DNA from: Oscillospiraceae bacterium
GTDB taxonomy: Bacteria > Bacillota > Clostridia > Oscillospirales > UBA644
Reading direction: 5' to 3'
NCBI GenBank assembly: GCA_015067385.1
Contig: SVMP01000020.1
Span: forward strand, 1-18,440
Length of the DNA: 18,440 nt
Below, piece by piece: positions 1-7,564 of the stretch. How positions within the stretch are numbered: the first letter of the stretch is position 1; each line of letters opens with the position of its first letter. A program made the position numbers and the translations under genes. Under the pieces are notes generated by a model, which saw nothing but the letters and a program-made list of their open reading frames with translations, did no database searches and was not told the DNA's origin.

Positions 1-6
1 TAATAA

Positions 7-459
7 TCAGTCTGCCATAAGCATTGATTTTGTTATCGCTGCCCTCACGTAGTCTCTTATTTCAACAGGAGCGGCGGACAGCGTGTTGTCCGATACCGCC
101 GCACGTATAAGTTTATGCGTTTTTTCTTCAATATATCCGTACGATGCAAGATTTTGAAGAATTACAAACGCTTCAAACTGTGTCAGCGAATCTCCTATAC
201 TGTTTACAACGTGCATTAACTGTCGGTATCGGTCGTCTGCATATGTAACTCTCGTTATCTTTATACATCCGCCTCCGCCTCGCCTGCTTTCTATTCGGAA
301 ACCCTGTTCAGGCGTGAATCTTGATGATATAACGTAATTTATCTGGCTCGGAACAACGCCGAACTGCTGAGCAAGCTCGTTTCGCTTAAGCTCTATATCT
401 CCGTTAGCCTCGTCAAGCATCTTCAGTATAAATGCTCCTATAAGATCACTCGTCTTCAT
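7..459 (-). CDS. ctsR: CtsR, heat-shock (class III stress) transcriptional repressor
   Basis: Repressor of clp protease and chaperone genes in Firmicutes; it binds tandem heptads and lets go on heat or protein stress, when McsB and ClpCP act on it. The product from this start is 150 residues, the usual family length. The N-terminal MKTSDLI, the helix-turn-helix around ELAQQFGVVPSQINYVIS and the glycine-rich wing ESRRGGGGCIKI are all classic CtsR. The frame stays open 23 codons further upstream to 528, but that extension is lysine-rich and is encoded by the operator itself. The ATG at 459 has an AAAGGAA ribosome site about 10 nt upstream, so I chose it. In relatives ctsR leads an operon with mcsA, mcsB and clpC; those genes would lie beyond base 1 and cannot be seen. 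Autoregulation is supported by the heptads at 478-515. Confidence 0.95.
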   Translation of the reverse strand: MKTSDLIGAFILKMLDEANGDIELKRNELAQQFGVVPSQINYVISSRFTPEQGFRIESRRGGGGCIKITRVTYADDRYRQLMHVVNSIGDSLTQFEAFVILQNLASYGYIEEKTHKLIRAAVSDNTLSAAPVEIRDYVRAAITKSMLMAD

Positions 460-477
460 TTCGTCACCGTTCCTTTC

Positions 478-515
478 TTTGACTTTCTTTTTTTTGACTT
501 TGACTATCTTTGACC
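478..515 (-). promoter_or_regulatory. CtsR operator: cluster of TTTGACY heptads upstream of ctsR
   Basis: On the plus strand TTTGACT (499-505), ATC, TTTGACC (509-515) reads on the ctsR strand as GGTCAAA-GAT-AGTCAAA. This matches the known CtsR box, two RGTCAAA heptads separated by 3 nt. Further TTTGACT copies lie at 493-499 (sharing one base with the next) and at 478-484. The array sits between the -10 box and the ctsR start codon, the expected place for autorepression. Confidence 0.9.
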
Positions 516-526
516 TTTGTGATGTC

Positions 527-532
527 ATTATA
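527..532 (-). promoter_or_regulatory. -10 box of the ctsR promoter
   Basis: The ctsR strand reads TATAAT here, which puts the transcription start near 520, overlapping the CtsR heptads. No good -35 is seen at 17 nt; a CTGACA at 549-544 is only 11 nt away. The -10 assignment therefore rests on its perfect consensus and its position. Confidence 0.55.
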
Positions 533-621
533 AACCATCTTTGTGTCAGAATTATGACGAAAAGTTCATTGTAATTTGTGAAATTTTTATATACAAAAAT
601 TTTTTTTAATTCCCAAAACTA

Positions 622-650
622 TTGACTTTCGTTTGTAAATTTGTTATCAT
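622..650 (+). promoter_or_regulatory. Sigma-A type promoter for the GH106-like gene
   Basis: TTGACT at 622-627, a 17-nt spacer and TATCAT at 645-650 form a near-consensus vegetative promoter. The predicted start near 657 gives a leader of about 44 nt. The leader holds a small hairpin (CTATG 668-672 / CATAG 678-682) just before the AAGGAG ribosome site at 686-691. Confidence 0.8.
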
Positions 651-700
651 AATAAAATAAACAACCTCTATGTCACGCATAGTTTAAGGAGAAAATTATT

Positions 701-3502
701 ATGCAGCAAAACAGATCGAAATTTGAATCCGACCTTTCCGATAAATTTTTAAAACCCGAGCTTTCCTTTAAAACAGATCTTCGTTGGTGGATGGCTTCCG
801 GTATGCATACTAACGAAACGATAAAAGAAGAGCTTCTTGCGATGTATAACGCAGGGTTCAGCGGCGTTGAGCTTTGTCAGCTTACAGACAGTACGATCGA
901 CGAGTCGATCTACGGTTACGGCGGCGCTCAGTGGGAAAACGACGTTAAGCTTATTCTTAACACAGCGCTTGATCTCGGTATGTCCGTATCTTTAACATCC
1001 GGCGCAGGCTGGAGCACGGCAAACGTCCCCGGTCTTGATCCCGATTCTCAGCAGGCAAACCAATGTATCGTTCTTCTCAAGGAAGAGCTTTCCGCAGGTC
1101 AGACAAGGAACGGTTCGATTCCTACAGATAAAAGACTTCGTGAAAAATCCACCTTTATCGGTGCGATTGCAATGCGTAAGGTTTCCGAAAATGTCTATTC
1201 TCCCGACGGATATGTCGTTCTGACTTCCCTTGTCGAAGATAAAGCATTGTCATGGACAGCTCCCTGCGATGCCGATTATACTGTTATGTATTATTTTTCC
1301 CAGAGCACTGCTCAGGCGGCATCTCCCGCAGTCGAAAAATCGTATACCATAAACTATTTCGACCGCCGCGGCGTTGAAGCATTGAAAGTTTATCTTGAAA
1401 ACAACGTTCTCAACGACGAGGCTCTCAATGAGAAGATCAAAAACGGCGATGTTCAGTATTTTATGGACTCCCTCGAATATTCTTCCGGCGCAGGCATTAC
1501 GAGCTGGACAGAGAACTTTGCCGAAGAATTCCGTAACCGTAAGGGCTACGATATTCTTCCTTATATGTTCCTTGCCGAAAATGCGCCCAACTCAAATATC
1601 TGGATCTGGAACGATAACGCCGATCTCATAGGCTCCAATGTCCTTACCGATATTGATATGACAAAGCGTATTCTCAACGATATATTTGACGTTCAGACGA
1701 AGCTTTATATGGACGAATTCATCGCTCCGTTCAGAAGCTGGCTCAACTCTCGCGGGATTACGCTCCGTGCTCAGATCTCTTACGGCAAAAATCTCGAAAT
1801 ATCCGAGCCTATCGCCGCTGTTGACCGTCCCGAAGCCGAAAACCGTAATCAGAAAAATCAGCCCGATATGTACAGACTCTGGACGGGCGGCTCTCATCTT
1901 CAGAATAAAGTCCTTTCCGCTGAAACGGGCGGTCTTGATAATTCAAACTACAATTATACATATCAGCGTCATCTCCATGAGGCATACCGTCTGTATTCCG
2001 TCGGATTTTCACGCATAGTCTGGCATATCTGGTCGGCAATCTACGGTCCCACACCTGTCTGGCCGGGTTATGAGGGCGGCAACTGGATGGACGGCTTCTA
2101 TAAATTCGGCACACGTGAACCGTCATATTCCGACTATCCGATGTTTAATGACCACCTCGGCAGAATTCAGAAGCTTTTACGAATGGGTAAAGCAGGCGTT
2201 GACATCGGTATGATAAATATCAAATACGGTCAGCATCTCGTTCACGGTGACAGAAAAGATTGGCTTCTCGACCACGAACCCATGTTCTTCCCCTCGCTCG
2301 CCCTTCAGGATAACGGCTATTCTTACGATTACCTCAGCCCGTCATTCCTCGATGCGGACGGTGTTTATTTTGATAAAGAAAACAAGATCCTTGAGCTTGC
2401 AGGCTACCGCGCACTCGTTTTGTGGCAGACCGTTCTTTCTGTTGATGCGGCAGAAAAGATCACGAAACTTGCCGAAGAGGGTATGCCCGTTGTTATTGTT
2501 GACGGTGCAGCCGTAAATTCTCCGTATCAGGGTGATGATCCCGAAGCACTTGCCGCTGTTATCAAACGTCTTACCTCTATTGATAATGTACGCACCGCAA
2601 AATCCGCTGACGATGTTCTTTCTGCGTTGCAGTCTCTCGGAATTGCTCCTTATGTCGCTTTTTCTGCTCCGAATCAGCAGATACTCACACAGACACGCCG
2701 TGTTGGCAATGATCGCTATATCTTTGCTTATAATTACAATAATTCCGAATCCGAAGAGTTCTTCTCTTCCGAGCTCGCTGTTGAAGGTCTTTTTGTTCCT
2801 TATGCTGTTGATACATGGACCGGTAAAGTCAGCCGCGTAGCCGCAAAATATGTTGACGGAAAAACTGTTTTTGATCTTTCTCTTACATCCGGCGACGTCG
2901 CATTGTTTGCTCTTGAAGCAATAGACAGCGAAGTTTTCGATGAAAATACGTATGATGTCAAAACCAAAACTCCGTTTGAGATCACAGACTGGGATCTTAC
3001 GGTCGAATCATGGACTCCTTCCGATGTTATTGAAACAAGAACCGAAACTCTTCTCGGTGTTACTACCAATGAATATGCTTATAGAACCGATAAATCTACC
3101 GTCAGCGTAAAGCTTGACAAGCTTGTTTCCTGGGACAACATCGAAGAGGTCGGCAAAAATGTTTCCGGTAAAGGCTTCTATCGTTCTTCATTCATGTGGG
3201 ACGGCGCTTCCGACGGCGCATATCTCGATTTCGGACGTGTTCCCGAAAGTATGCGTATAAAGATAAACGGCGTCGAGAGCGATCCCGTAAATATGAATCT
3301 TTGCCGTGTTGACATCTCCGATCTTATTAAAGTCGGCGAAAACTCCATCGAGATCGAATACAGTTCAAACCTCAATAACCTCCAGATCTCCCGCGGTAAA
3401 GTCAAAGAAAATATACTTGTCAATAATTTCGTCGGTTATCTGACAAAATACGAAAGCTACGGACCGAAGAAAGCCCTCGTTGTACCTTACGATAAGGTAT
3501 AA
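701..3502 (+). CDS. GH106-like glycoside hydrolase (alpha-L-rhamnosidase-type), cytoplasmic
   Basis: Large glycosidase of 933 residues, best read as family GH106 (alpha-L-rhamnosidases) or a close relative. Support: the early RWWMASGMHTNETIKEEL segment (28-45) followed by GFSGVEL (52-58), then LGMSVSLTSGAGW (92-104), the usual opening of the GH106 catalytic barrel. Further conserved acidic sites are DSLEY near residue 256-260 and SAETGG near 406-411. An aromatic stretch at 440-463 probably lines the substrate site. The last 130 residues look like a beta-sandwich carbohydrate-binding domain (GFYRSSF, then RIKINGVE). There is no signal peptide or anchor, so it should act inside the cell on imported oligosaccharides, which is less usual for the family. 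AAGGAG lies 9 nt before the ATG. It appears to be a single-gene unit. The family call is firm at the level of glycosidase; substrate is inferred. Confidence 0.8.
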   Translation: MQQNRSKFESDLSDKFLKPELSFKTDLRWWMASGMHTNETIKEELLAMYNAGFSGVELCQLTDSTIDESIYGYGGAQWENDVKLILNTALDLGMSVSLTSGAGWSTANVPGLDPDSQQANQCIVLLKEELSAGQTRNGSIPTDKRLREKSTFIGAIAMRKVSENVYSPDGYVVLTSLVEDKALSWTAPCDADYTVMYYFSQSTAQAASPAVEKSYTINYFDRRGVEALKVYLENNVLNDEALNEKIKNGDVQYFMDSLEYSSGAGITSWTENFAEEFRNRKGYDILPYMFLAENAPNSNIWIWNDNADLIGSNVLTDIDMTKRILNDIFDVQTKLYMDEFIAPFRSWLNSRGITLRAQISYGKNLEISEPIAAVDRPEAENRNQKNQPDMYRLWTGGSHLQNKVLSAETGGLDNSNYNYTYQRHLHEAYRLYSVGFSRIVWHIWSAIYGPTPVWPGYEGGNWMDGFYKFGTREPSYSDYPMFNDHLGRIQKLLRMGKAGVDIGMINIKYGQHLVHGDRKDWLLDHEPMFFPSLALQDNGYSYDYLSPSFLDADGVYFDKENKILELAGYRALVLWQTVLSVDAAEKITKLAEEGMPVVIVDGAAVNSPYQGDDPEALAAVIKRLTSIDNVRTAKSADDVLSALQSLGIAPYVAFSAPNQQILTQTRRVGNDRYIFAYNYNNSESEEFFSSELAVEGLFVPYAVDTWTGKVSRVAAKYVDGKTVFDLSLTSGDVALFALEAIDSEVFDENTYDVKTKTPFEITDWDLTVESWTPSDVIETRTETLLGVTTNEYAYRTDKSTVSVKLDKLVSWDNIEEVGKNVSGKGFYRSSFMWDGASDGAYLDFGRVPESMRIKINGVESDPVNMNLCRVDISDLIKVGENSIEIEYSSNLNNLQISRGKVKENILVNNFVGYLTKYESYGPKKALVVPYDKV

Positions 3503-3526
3503 TAAAATTCAACATTCCAAGGTAAT

Positions 3527-3561
3527 AAAAATCCTGCCTATAATTCAATAGGCAGGATTTT
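3527..3561. terminator. Bidirectional intrinsic terminator
   Basis: A perfect stem pairs 3528-3540 (AAAATCCTGCCTA) with 3549-3561 (TAGGCAGGATTTT) around an 8-nt loop, with runs of A and T on the two flanks. It lies between two convergent genes and can terminate both. Confidence 0.9.
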
Positions 3562-3577
3562 AAAATTTACAATAGAG

Positions 3578-5206
3578 TTATCTTTCAACCGATACCCAGC
3601 AGCCCTCTGCACCGAGACCGTTTTCGGGCGGCGTGAGAATACCTTTTTCTATAAGTTCTTCAACGACCGTGTCGAGCACCGGAATAGATGCAAGATCGTT
3701 AAAATACATCCAGTCTTCAATCAGATGATCGGGAACTGTCTTTTTAATAAGTTCTGCGATCTTTTCGGCAACCGCGTCGCAGTCTTTAACAAAAGAATCG
3801 TAATTGAGATTGTTACTGATCTTAAAAAGATCATCCCTGTTTTTCATCTCGCTTACAAGTATCTTCGTGTAAAGCATATCGCCTTCACGGTAGATGTATC
3901 CGCATTCGATCGCCTTTGCCGCATGCTCTTTATCAATTTCGGAAAGGGTACCTACATCAATTCCGTCGATCGCTTTAAGAGCCATCTGGAAAATGGGATC
4001 GGTTGAGATATTCAAACCGCAATGGAAATGAGCGCGTATGCGTGTAATATAAATGTTGTCCGCATGGATATTTTTAAAACCGCAGATATTCGATGCGTTA
4101 ACGCCGTCCCAGCCGCCGCCGTAATGTTTTCCCGTATCAATGCTTCCGAACACGGTGAAAGGACGGTCGGGCTTTTCAATATCGGAAAAATATTTTTTCT
4201 TGAGAATGTTTTTTACACTCCATGAAAAAGCAACCGCAAGGTTGAATATCTGCTGCCAGAGAATGAGATTAAGGTCAACTTTTTTGTTGAGATAGGGGAA
4301 TGCGAGATATTCGTCTTTCTTTTCTTCGATGTACTGTACAATACCTTTACAGATTACAGGGATCTGCTCGATATAGATATTCTGAGCCTTTTCGAGCTCT
4401 TTTTCGTCTAAAAGAATAAAATTGATCGCATATTTGCCGTTGTCGAGCTTACGAAGAAGACCGTATTTCCAGTCTTCGCCTCTTGCGAGAATTTCAAGCT
4501 CTTCTTCAACGTAGACCGTCGGAACATTCAGTTCTTCCGCAATTTCCGAAGCGCTCATCGGCTTCTTTTTGCAGAGCCATACGATATGCTTTGAAAATTG
4601 TCTGCTAGCAACATTTCTCGGGTCACCGACATTCGGATTTCCATTGCCCCAGATTTCAAAATTAATATTGGTGAGATTTGCGGGTCTGTTAATAATATCA
4701 GTCATTGTTTCTACCTCATTTTTCAGTTTCTTTCTTGCCGAAAAAAGTCTTTGACGTACTGCTGTCTCGCTCGAGCCGAGAGCTTTCGCAATATCCGAGG
4801 TGCTCATGCCGTCGAGATAAAAAAGGATCATAACGTCTCTGTATGCTTTTGTCAAAAACGACATTCTGCGGTAAACGGCTCTCAACATCTGCTCGCTGTC
4901 GTCATACTCGTCATCTTCAGCAGCGATCAGAGGCAGAACTTCGTCGGGATCTCCCTCGTAAAAAGAGTCGGAATGTCTTCTTCTGTCGTCGGAAAAATCG
5001 GCGTAGACGTTTCTTGCAACTTTCCATATAAACGGATAGATCTGATCTATCTCGCCTTCGCTGTTCGCCGCTTTAACGAGTTTCAGAATTATCTCCGAAC
5101 AGAGATCCTGCGCCTCATGGCTGTCGTTCGTTCTTGCATAACAAAAGCCGTAGAGCTTATCCATCAGCATTTCGTCAAAATAATTCAGCAGTTCTTTCTT
5201 TTTCAT
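3578..5206 (-). CDS. ECF-type RNA polymerase sigma factor with long C-terminal extension
   Basis: Sigma-70 family protein of 542 residues, roughly three times the usual ECF size. Residues about 10-75 form region 2 (DKLYGFCYARTNDSHEAQDL, then FIWKVARNVYADF). Residues about 108-162 form region 4, with the helix-turn-helix MSTSDIAKALGSSETAVRQRL. After a linker containing NGNPNVGDPRNVA, residues about 203-262 look like an extra winged helix (MSASEIAEELNVPTVYVEEEL, then GLLRKLDNGKYAIN). The remaining 280 residues are soluble, mixed helical and unrecognised; no membrane segment is seen and no anti-sigma gene is adjacent. By analogy with other ECFs carrying C-terminal extensions, this part may sense a signal or gate activity; that is inference. 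The ribosome site AAAGGA lies about 6 nt before the ATG. The gene follows the sugar-phosphate operon by 93 nt and may be read from it or from its own ECF-like promoter. Confidence 0.85.
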   Translation of the reverse strand: MKKKELLNYFDEMLMDKLYGFCYARTNDSHEAQDLCSEIILKLVKAANSEGEIDQIYPFIWKVARNVYADFSDDRRRHSDSFYEGDPDEVLPLIAAEDDEYDDSEQMLRAVYRRMSFLTKAYRDVMILFYLDGMSTSDIAKALGSSETAVRQRLFSARKKLKNEVETMTDIINRPANLTNINFEIWGNGNPNVGDPRNVASRQFSKHIVWLCKKKPMSASEIAEELNVPTVYVEEELEILARGEDWKYGLLRKLDNGKYAINFILLDEKELEKAQNIYIEQIPVICKGIVQYIEEKKDEYLAFPYLNKKVDLNLILWQQIFNLAVAFSWSVKNILKKKYFSDIEKPDRPFTVFGSIDTGKHYGGGWDGVNASNICGFKNIHADNIYITRIRAHFHCGLNISTDPIFQMALKAIDGIDVGTLSEIDKEHAAKAIECGYIYREGDMLYTKILVSEMKNRDDLFKISNNLNYDSFVKDCDAVAEKIAELIKKTVPDHLIEDWMYFNDLASIPVLDTVVEELIEKGILTPPENGLGAEGCWVSVER

Positions 5207-5299
5207 CTTTTTTCCTTTTGATTATGATCGATCGATCTCTTTACAACCATATAGTCAGCCGAAAAAGTAAAATGTTAGGTAGACTTTAAAAAATTTTTT

Positions 5300-6136
5300 T
5301 CAGATAATAACAGCAGGACCCTCGCCTTCGATCGCATGGAGTTTTACTCCGAGTTTTTCCATCCAGCCACGCACGATGACTGTTTTGAATGTATGGGTGT
5401 TGAATCCCTTGCCTGTATCGTTGTTCCAGAGCCACATCGGAGCCGTCCACATACATACTTCCGGTCTTATTCTTTTATATACATTTTCTCCTGCGCCGTC
5501 CTGACCGTGATGCGCCATCTGAACTATATCGCTTTTCAGCTCATCGCCGTATTCTTCTTCAAGAAGGTCGCCTGCCCGAAGTCCGAGGTCACCCAAAAAC
5601 AGCGCGGTCTTTTTGTTGGGGAACGTGAATCTGAAAACGACTGATGTGTCGTTTATTCCGATACCTTTCGTATCTGTTTCTTTTGTCAACGCCAACGGAT
5701 CGTTCAGAACGGAGATATTTATCCCGTCAATTTCAAGCTCGTCATACTGCTTTACAACAAAAAACAGATCCGAGCGTGATTCTATAATATCGATAAATTC
5801 GTTGTTAACATCTATCGGCTCAATTTTATTTAACCAGTCTCTCGTCGGGAAATTATAATAGATCTTTTCAATAGTCATATCTTGCTGATCTTTCAGAATT
5901 TCCATAAGGGCGCAGAAATGGTCGTCGTGACAATGCGTTATAAGCCACATATCAACGTGGTTTCCGTATTCACCGATCTTTTTACGTAAATATTTCGCAT
6001 CACCGGGACGTCCGCCGTCGATAACGATATTTTTCCCGTTCGGCGTACGTATTATATACGACATCATTTGAGTGTTTGTCATGTTCGGAGCCTGCAGGAT
6101 CGAATATCCTCCGAGGCCGATATCCAATGTTTTCAT
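5300..6136 (-). CDS. MBL-fold metallohydrolase (ComEC/Rec2-like beta-lactamase fold)
   Basis: Soluble 278-residue metallo-beta-lactamase-fold enzyme. The metal site is clear: VIDGG (38-42), THCHDDH (67-73, the HxHxDH motif), LGDLG (181-185, bridging aspartate) and AHHG (208-211). NDTSVVF (162-168) and the AHHGQDG ending recall the competence-type ComEC hydrolase domain, here without membrane parts. The substrate cannot be read from the sequence; phosphodiesters or sugar-linked esters are possible given the neighbours. It is the fourth gene of a tight operon: only 16 nt separate it from the SIS gene upstream, and an AGAGGT ribosome site precedes the ATG. Fold is certain, function unknown. Confidence 0.85.
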   Translation of the reverse strand: MKTLDIGLGGYSILQAPNMTNTQMMSYIIRTPNGKNIVIDGGRPGDAKYLRKKIGEYGNHVDMWLITHCHDDHFCALMEILKDQQDMTIEKIYYNFPTRDWLNKIEPIDVNNEFIDIIESRSDLFFVVKQYDELEIDGINISVLNDPLALTKETDTKGIGINDTSVVFRFTFPNKKTALFLGDLGLRAGDLLEEEYGDELKSDIVQMAHHGQDGAGENVYKRIRPEVCMWTAPMWLWNNDTGKGFNTHTFKTVIVRGWMEKLGVKLHAIEGEGPAVII

Positions 6137-6152
6137 TACAGTACCTCTTTCT

Positions 6153-6800
6153 TTACCATCCGAATTCGTCGTAATGAGGCTCGATTACTGTTTTGTTGTA
6201 ATCATTGCCGCCGGGGAAGTTTGCGGATTTGAGAATACCCGGTGTGTAACCGTCCGCAAGCATTTTTTCTACGCAGACAGACGTTAAGCTCCACATGATA
6301 TAGTCGCTCGCAATTCCCGATGCCGCCGCAAAACGTGCCTCTATGCCTTCAACTTCAAGCATCGCTTCCGCCGCAGGGGCGCAGTTATCGAGGGTCAGGG
6401 TCGCAAATTCGTAAAGTTTTTTGCCTGATTCATGAACAGGATCGACCTGTGTTGCGTATGTCATGCTTGTAAAGGCAATAACCTTTATACCTTTATGGAC
6501 ACAGTCCCACGCAAGATCCACCACTTTTTTCGTCCTGCCCGAAACGGAAGAAATAAAAAGAATGTCTCCCTCCTTGAGCTCCGTTTCTCCTTCTTTGTAT
6601 TCTTTATAGAAGATCGGTCCGCCGCCTCGGTAGATAAGGTCTTTTTCAATGCCGTGAACGATAAGGCCGAGATATACCTTGCCGCCGTTTTCGACTGCTT
6701 CGGCAACCATTTCGCCTGCTTTGATTATATTTTCTCTCTGTGTTTGACGAACGGTTTTTAAAAGCTCGTCAATAGCCTCATGATATCTGTCTATAAGCAT
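6153..6800 (-). CDS. SIS-domain phosphosugar-binding protein, short paralogue
   Basis: A 215-residue protein of the COG4821-type SIS family (sugar isomerase fold binding phosphorylated sugars or amino sugars). The phosphate-binding motif SVSGRT is at 85-90, and the family C-terminus appears as SANFPGGNDYNKTVI (192-206). It is a paralogue of the gene directly upstream, with which it shares YR-GG, SVSGR, SGKxLxxFA and the NDYNK/DAYNK ending. It lacks a block of about 30 residues before the SVSGR strand and has replaced the GFGCNHAG segment with GLIVHGIEK. It may therefore have another substrate or act as a partner in a mixed dimer; this is inference. It starts 12 nt after its neighbour, with AAAGGAG before the ATG. 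Confidence 0.85.
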   Translation of the reverse strand: MLIDRYHEAIDELLKTVRQTQRENIIKAGEMVAEAVENGGKVYLGLIVHGIEKDLIYRGGGPIFYKEYKEGETELKEGDILFISSVSGRTKKVVDLAWDCVHKGIKVIAFTSMTYATQVDPVHESGKKLYEFATLTLDNCAPAAEAMLEVEGIEARFAAASGIASDYIMWSLTSVCVEKMLADGYTPGILKSANFPGGNDYNKTVIEPHYDEFGW

Positions 6801-6812
6801 GATCTTTCTCCT

Positions 6813-7553
6813 TTACATATAAAAAATATTATCCTTATGTTCTGCAATTACCGCTTTGTTGTATGCGTCTCCGCCATCGATATTTCCGCTCATGAAAACA
6901 GGCGGCTTGATGCCTTTTTCCCAAAGGATCTCCGATGCACGTGCGGTTACTGCGTTGAGGATCGCCGCGCCGATAACTGTTGATGAAGATGCGAGCTTCT
7001 GGTCAAACCCGTCAAGCTTTATCGTTGCATCCCCGTGGTCGCCGTGATTGTCGATAAGTATGTCGGCAAAATCGTGAAGCATCTTGCCAGAGGGATGTCT
7101 GGATGTTACAGATGTTGCCGTGTTCATATTTGTAACAACAATAACGGTCATCCCTTTTTCTTTCGCACATTCCGCCATGTCGATCGTCACTGCGTTTCTT
7201 CCCGAAACGGAATGTATTATTATTACATCGTCTTTCTTGCAAGGCACGTTGTTCAGAATTATTTTGCCGTAGCCAGGAATACGTTCCATTTCACTCGTCA
7301 TTGTCGGCGGTGATATCTCAAGCATCATTCCCGGCGCTCTGATAGGGTTGATAGTTACCATACCGCCCGTTCGGTAAAAAAGCTCTAAAGTGATCAGACC
7401 TGCGTGATTGCAGCCGAAACCGAATATCGAATTACCTTGTTCGTTTGCATCGGCAAGAATCTGTGAGGCTTTTTCCATATTGTCCGCTTCTTTGTCGAAA
7501 ACCTCAGTCATGATCTCATTTATTCTGTTGTAATATTGATTTATAACACTCAT
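6813..7553 (-). CDS. SIS-domain phosphosugar-binding protein (COG4821-type), full length
   Basis: A 246-residue SIS protein of typical length for the COG4821 type (sugar isomerase domain proteins). The N-terminal helix (1-40) precedes the first strand IFGFGCNHAGLITLELFYRTGG (43-64), where related proteins have a GCGHS-like segment. SVSGRN (115-120) is the phosphate loop, and NIDGGDAYNKAVI (224-236) is the conserved tail. Such proteins bind or isomerise sugar phosphates, often amino-sugar phosphates. The location directly after a sugar kinase suggests it acts on the kinase product. It starts 11 nt after the kinase gene with AGAGGAG upstream. Family is sure; the reaction is not known. Confidence 0.88.
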   Translation of the reverse strand: MSVINQYYNRINEIMTEVFDKEADNMEKASQILADANEQGNSIFGFGCNHAGLITLELFYRTGGMVTINPIRAPGMMLEISPPTMTSEMERIPGYGKIILNNVPCKKDDVIIIHSVSGRNAVTIDMAECAKEKGMTVIVVTNMNTATSVTSRHPSGKMLHDFADILIDNHGDHGDATIKLDGFDQKLASSSTVIGAAILNAVTARASEILWEKGIKPPVFMSGNIDGGDAYNKAVIAEHKDNIFYM

Positions 7554-7564
7554 GACAGTCTCCT

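Noticed and set aside
460..528. 23-residue N-terminal extension of ctsR
   Set aside because: It is encoded by the CtsR heptads and a T-tract, is unlike the family, and a better start with a ribosome site exists at 459.
581..602. AT-rich inverted repeat AAATTTTT / AAAAATTT upstream of the GH106-like gene
   Set aside because: Only A and T in the arms within a very AT-rich stretch; chance or an UP-element-like tract is as likely as an operator.
4598..5221. 207-codon plus-strand open frame
   Set aside because: It lies opposite the sigma domain of the sigma factor, which has clear family motifs; no ribosome site and no recognisable protein.
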